A stretch of DNA of 64,000 nucleotides from Poecilobothrus nobilitatus (taxonomy: Eukaryota > Arthropoda > Insecta > Diptera > Dolichopodidae): NCBI GenBank assembly GCA_947095535.1, contig OX352772.1, positions 44,287,445 to 44,351,444 of the forward strand. The letters run 5' to 3'. The translations under genes were made by a program, and so were the position numbers. Under the pieces are notes generated by a model. It saw only the letters and a program-made list of their open reading frames with translations. It searched no databases and was not told the DNA's origin. This document shows, piece after piece, positions 60,282 to 64,000 of the stretch (the first letter of the stretch is position 1; every line of letters starts with the position of its first letter).

Positions 60282-63200
60282 GCCAATCAATATCAACACG
60301 ATCCCAATCGTCATCCCTTATGAATGGTTTATCAATTGCATCAATCATAACACCGCAAAATAAACAATCAGCTGCTAAAATATTTTCCATATCAATATTT
60401 GATATCAATTTTTGTTGTTCTTCTATTGATAAATATGGCATTATTTGAGTTTTTAAGCAATCAGCATGGAATTTATGTCCACATGGAAATATGAAAAACG
60501 GTCTCATTAATATCGAAATTTCACATATAGAACATAGGTCTTGAGCAGTTATTATTACTGAACGATTTCGTAAACTTTGCAAATCTAAAAATACAAATAT
60601 AAACATAAAGTAAAAAAGAATTATACAAATGTTGACCTTCACAAACGCGATCAGCTGCTTTTCCTGCTTCATCCATATCATGTTGTATTTCTTGTATTTT
60701 CATATTACCATCCTGAAATAAATTATTCAATATGTTATTTATATATTTGAGATATAAAAAAATATTTTTATTATACTTTTAATGCATTACAAATTGCAAC
60801 TTTAAAATCATCAATTTTTGTGAAATCATCAAAAAATGGTAATATATCTTCTATTTTTAATAAATCGCATTCTTGTAATAATTTTAAAGCTTCTTTTACA
60901 TCAACGTTTCTTTTTACTTCATGTTCAGCTGTTTAATAAAAATATATATGGATAATATCTTACTTCACAAAATATATAAAGTATATATACCAATTCTTAA
61001 CCATAATTTTCTTTTAAGATCATCATCTTGAGGTTGAGATGCGGTTTTTTGCGCTAGTTCTATATCAAATGTTAATGCTAATTCAACAGCTGATTCCCAT
61101 AGTTGTAAAAGACGTTGTAGAAAAACACTTGCTCTTTTTGCGTTATGTTCTTCGCATACCCTAAGTGCATAATTGCAATCATAAGGTACTGATGATATTT
61201 CTCTACCTTCTGTTTCTAAATATGATAATAATTTATCTTGTTGTTTTTGAGCTAATAGTTTTATAAAATAATTATGAATTGGTTTATCTGGTACCCCAAT
61301 TTCATATATAGCAAATTCTAAATATTTTATTATTTGTGAAATGTGCTCTTCACTTTTAGTACAAATCAGTGTTGGAATCAATTCTTTAGGTTTTAACCGA
61401 TGTTTTTGTTCAATTATAGCAGAAATAGTTTTTTGTGGAAGAAATTCAATTAAAATCGGACAATATTTATAAAATAATTCAGGATTTTTTTCATTTTTAA
61501 TTGTTTCTAATGCTTTAATTAGATTTCCTTCATTAATATACTGGTTTACGACCGACTCATAATCTTTATTAGCCTTAAAATTAAATATTTCAAATAATTG
61601 TTTTAACAAATTAATTTTTTTTAATACTTACTATAGTTAAATTGGTTAAATTATATTTATCACCGTGAGATGCCATTATATTGTAAATAACACCATAATT
61701 TGTCCGACAACATTCTTGAACTCTTTCATTTGACATGAAAATATTTAATAAATCTTGTTCTTCAGAGCATAAATTTGTATTTTTAGAAATTCTATCTAAA
61801 TGTAATTCAATTAACCAAATTGTTAACAAAGTTATTTGTATTTTATCAGTTTCATCTAATGTATTTAATTTATTTTTCAAATAAATCATTAAAGGTTTTT
61901 TATCATCTAAATCAAGAAATTTTAAACAAACTTTTTCAAAATTAAGTTGTTTTTGTTCTGAGAATATTTCAGCACTTTCAATGTATTTTTTTTCTGAAAA
62001 TAATTTTTCAGCTTTTTGACATAAAACGATGTCTAAGTGATATCTATTTTCTTTAGCAAATTTTTCAGCCAATATGAATTCATTTCTTTCCAAATATATT
62101 TTCCAAATATTACGATGTTCATTTGTTATATTGATTCTAAATATCGATCTTGAAGTATAAGCATATATAGTTTTAGTACTAAAATCTTTAAAAATGTTAA
62201 GCAATTCTCCAAATTTTTCTGAAAAATATTCTTCATAAACTACACTTTGATCTAAAGTACATATAGCTGTTATATGATCTGGATACATTAATAAAACATG
62301 GAAATCTGTTAAAATTATACCCCTTGGTACATTTTTATTATTGGAAAGATTTAAATTATTTGAAAAAGATTTGTAATTATTTTCAGGAAAACAAATTATG
62401 TCTTCATTTGTAATGAATTCTGGTATATTAGCTGAAGGATCAATCTATAAGTTAGTTTTATTTATTAAGGATCATATAAGATAAATTAATTTATTTTTAA
62501 CAATTACTTTCGCATAAAAAATTTGTTCATCAGTTAGCCAAGTGAATTCTTTTGGATATCTAATAGCATAATCACAGTTTAAAGACATTATTGAAATTTT
62601 ATTTTGTTCGATTGAACTGAATTTAACCAATAATTCTTCGGGAGTGTTCATATAACGGTGAAAAATATTCTAAAATGTAATGTTTCTTTTTGTTAATTTT
62701 TATAATATTAGTAATCATGTTAAACATACCTGTAAAACTAATTTTTCATCAGGTTTCAAAGTTTCTTGAAATTTATAAATTTTATCAGCTGTAGATATGA
62801 GAACAATATAAGCGCTGGTATCGGGACCTTTATAAAATTGCAGCCCGGTTATTGCTTTTGGGGGTTCACGTGGATCTCGTCTTATTTCATATACCTTAAA
62901 TAGTTAAAATTCATAATTTAATACATATAATTAAAAAGAAAATATAAGATATAAAAATCCAAATGTTACTAAAAATGGCTAAATTAAATTTTTTCGGTTT
63001 CCAAATTATCTATTAGCAAACAACACTTAACCAAAGCAAGCAAGTTACAATTTCTTTTACAAAATTATGGTAAATATAAAAAAATGTTATTTACCAGTCC
63101 TTCTATTTCTCTTGCACCATATAAAGGAATATAATTAGGTAACTTTTCAAGAAGATTAAGAAAATATTTTGAAAACGTTTATACATTATTTTTTCTTTAT

Positions 63201-63845
63201 CTTTATTATACCTGTTTCCAATTATTATAATAAACCCTGTCATCGTCTAATCCAAATTCAGCAGCAAGTATTAAACCTTTACTTGTTCCTAGTAAAATCG
63301 CACCAGTTGATTTTTCGTTTGTATCGTTGTGATTGAATCCAACAGCAGTTATTTCATGATCTTTATATTTATCAATTTTTTTGGGTGTGTCCTTTTTTGT
63401 GTGCAAATACAGTAATTCCGGTTGAAGATTAGTAGCTTTGGGTGATAATGGTATTAAAAGATGATTACCAGATGGATCAAAAAATAAGTTTGTAACATTA
63501 TATGCACCCAAATATTTCTCTAAGAAAACCTCTGAAATAATTTTATAAATATTTAGTAAAATTTCGGTAATGTTAATTTTCATTAATTTCAATACCACAT
63601 TGATTATCTCCTTTAGGAAGAAGCAATCTTAAAAGAACTTGATGAGACATTAAGCATATTAAGCAATTGTTTGAAACTGTTAAATTAGTTATTTCTTCAG
63701 GCAAAGCCAAATTTAATTTTTGTTTTGTAAAAATTGGTTTCTCAGCTTTCTCCCGATAAGTTACATATCCACTATTTAGTAATTCAGTAGGTATTTTATT
63801 GGAATCTTCACTGAGTGTACTAAATGCTTGAAATATTCGTTCCAT
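60277..63845 (-). CDS. dor: Vps18 / deep orange, HOPS-CORVET core subunit
   Basis: Nine exons: 63845-63596, 63531-63212, 62894-62730, 62669-62508, 62444-61632, 61573-60991, 60928-60777, 60712-60637 and 60584-60277, in frame, about 942 residues. The N-terminal part is the Pep3/Vps18 beta-propeller (GFNHNDTNEKSTGAILLGTS, KGLILAAEFGLDDD, KQVYEIRRDPREPP). Clathrin-repeat-like helices fill exons 5-7. EALKLLQECDLLKIEDILPF precedes a coiled coil (MKIQEIQHDMDEA) and a C-terminal RING-H2 (CSIC..CGHKFHADC..CLFCG..IDKPFI). Vps18 joins the HOPS and CORVET tethers on late endosomes/lysosomes. The start is the ATG at 63845; an in-frame upstream TTG codon is not used. The donor of exon 8 is GTCAAC, a poor match; a GTGAAG donor 6 bases upstream keeps frame as well. 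Size and order are normal, so the gene looks intact. Confidence 0.93.
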
Positions 63846-64000
63846 TTTAGTGATTGGCACCAAAACAAAATTATAATAATAGTTATTTTTCTAGTATGAA
63901 ATATGTTTTTTTTCTTTTAATTCCGATATGACATGAACATGACAAATAAGTTTTTATTTACCTTTCATATTTTATAATTTAGAGTTTTCTCTCAAATTTT

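Noticed and set aside
63083..63131. Possible extra Vps18 exon (LPNYIPLYGAREIEGL)
   Set aside because: In frame with splice-like ends, but direct joining of exon 2 to the exon at 62894 gives the expected family sequence KQVYEIRRDP.
1..64000. CRISPR arrays, bacterial operons, rRNA genes
   Set aside because: No regularly spaced identical repeats with spacers, no operon structure; the window is eukaryotic with spliced genes.

Overview
This window is eukaryotic nuclear DNA, very AT-rich and gene-poor. It comes from an insect, most likely a fly (Diptera). The reasons are introns with GT..AG ends, an insect-style MADF/BESS gene pair, a Vps18 (deep orange) gene, two C19orf12-type genes, CATATGTATGTA microsatellites, and a dispersed repeat containing the TCCGTCCGTCC/GAGTCGAT motif common in fly genomes. 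The species cannot be fixed from the sequence. All gene models were spliced by eye from reading frame, splice sites and phase.

Layout: 1-24.6 kb holds no gene I can support. It contains simple sequence, dispersed repeats, a Tc1-like transposon remnant (10.84-11.88 kb), a repeat with an internal ~140-bp minisatellite (13.8-14.9 kb), a non-LTR retrotransposon tail (21.0-21.7 kb) and two tRNA-derived SINEs in opposite orientation (23.2-23.9 kb). On the minus strand at 24.7-28.7 kb and 35.2-39.3 kb lie two paralogous genes. Each is built from three repeated [MADF exon + acidic linker exon] modules and ends in a BESS-like motif. A decayed Helitron helicase lies between them, and several foldback/MITE elements sit in their introns.

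From 43.96 kb on the plus strand is a four-exon C19orf12-like gene. A second copy lies at 58.18-59.84 kb and carries a second, alternative pair of 3' exons. Between the two copies is a transposon-rich stretch: hAT and non-LTR remnants, PIF/Harbinger-like MITEs (one with its empty site visible nearby), long palindromes, another SINE, and one isolated candidate 3' exon (52.4 kb). The window closes with a nine-exon Vps18 gene on the minus strand (60.28-63.85 kb), convergent with the second C19orf12 copy.

The most unusual features are the modular triple-MADF gene pair, whose exon phases make each module a duplicable cassette, and the C19orf12 duplicates. In those duplicates the exons appear to have diverged more than the introns, and one copy has acquired interchangeable C-terminal exons.
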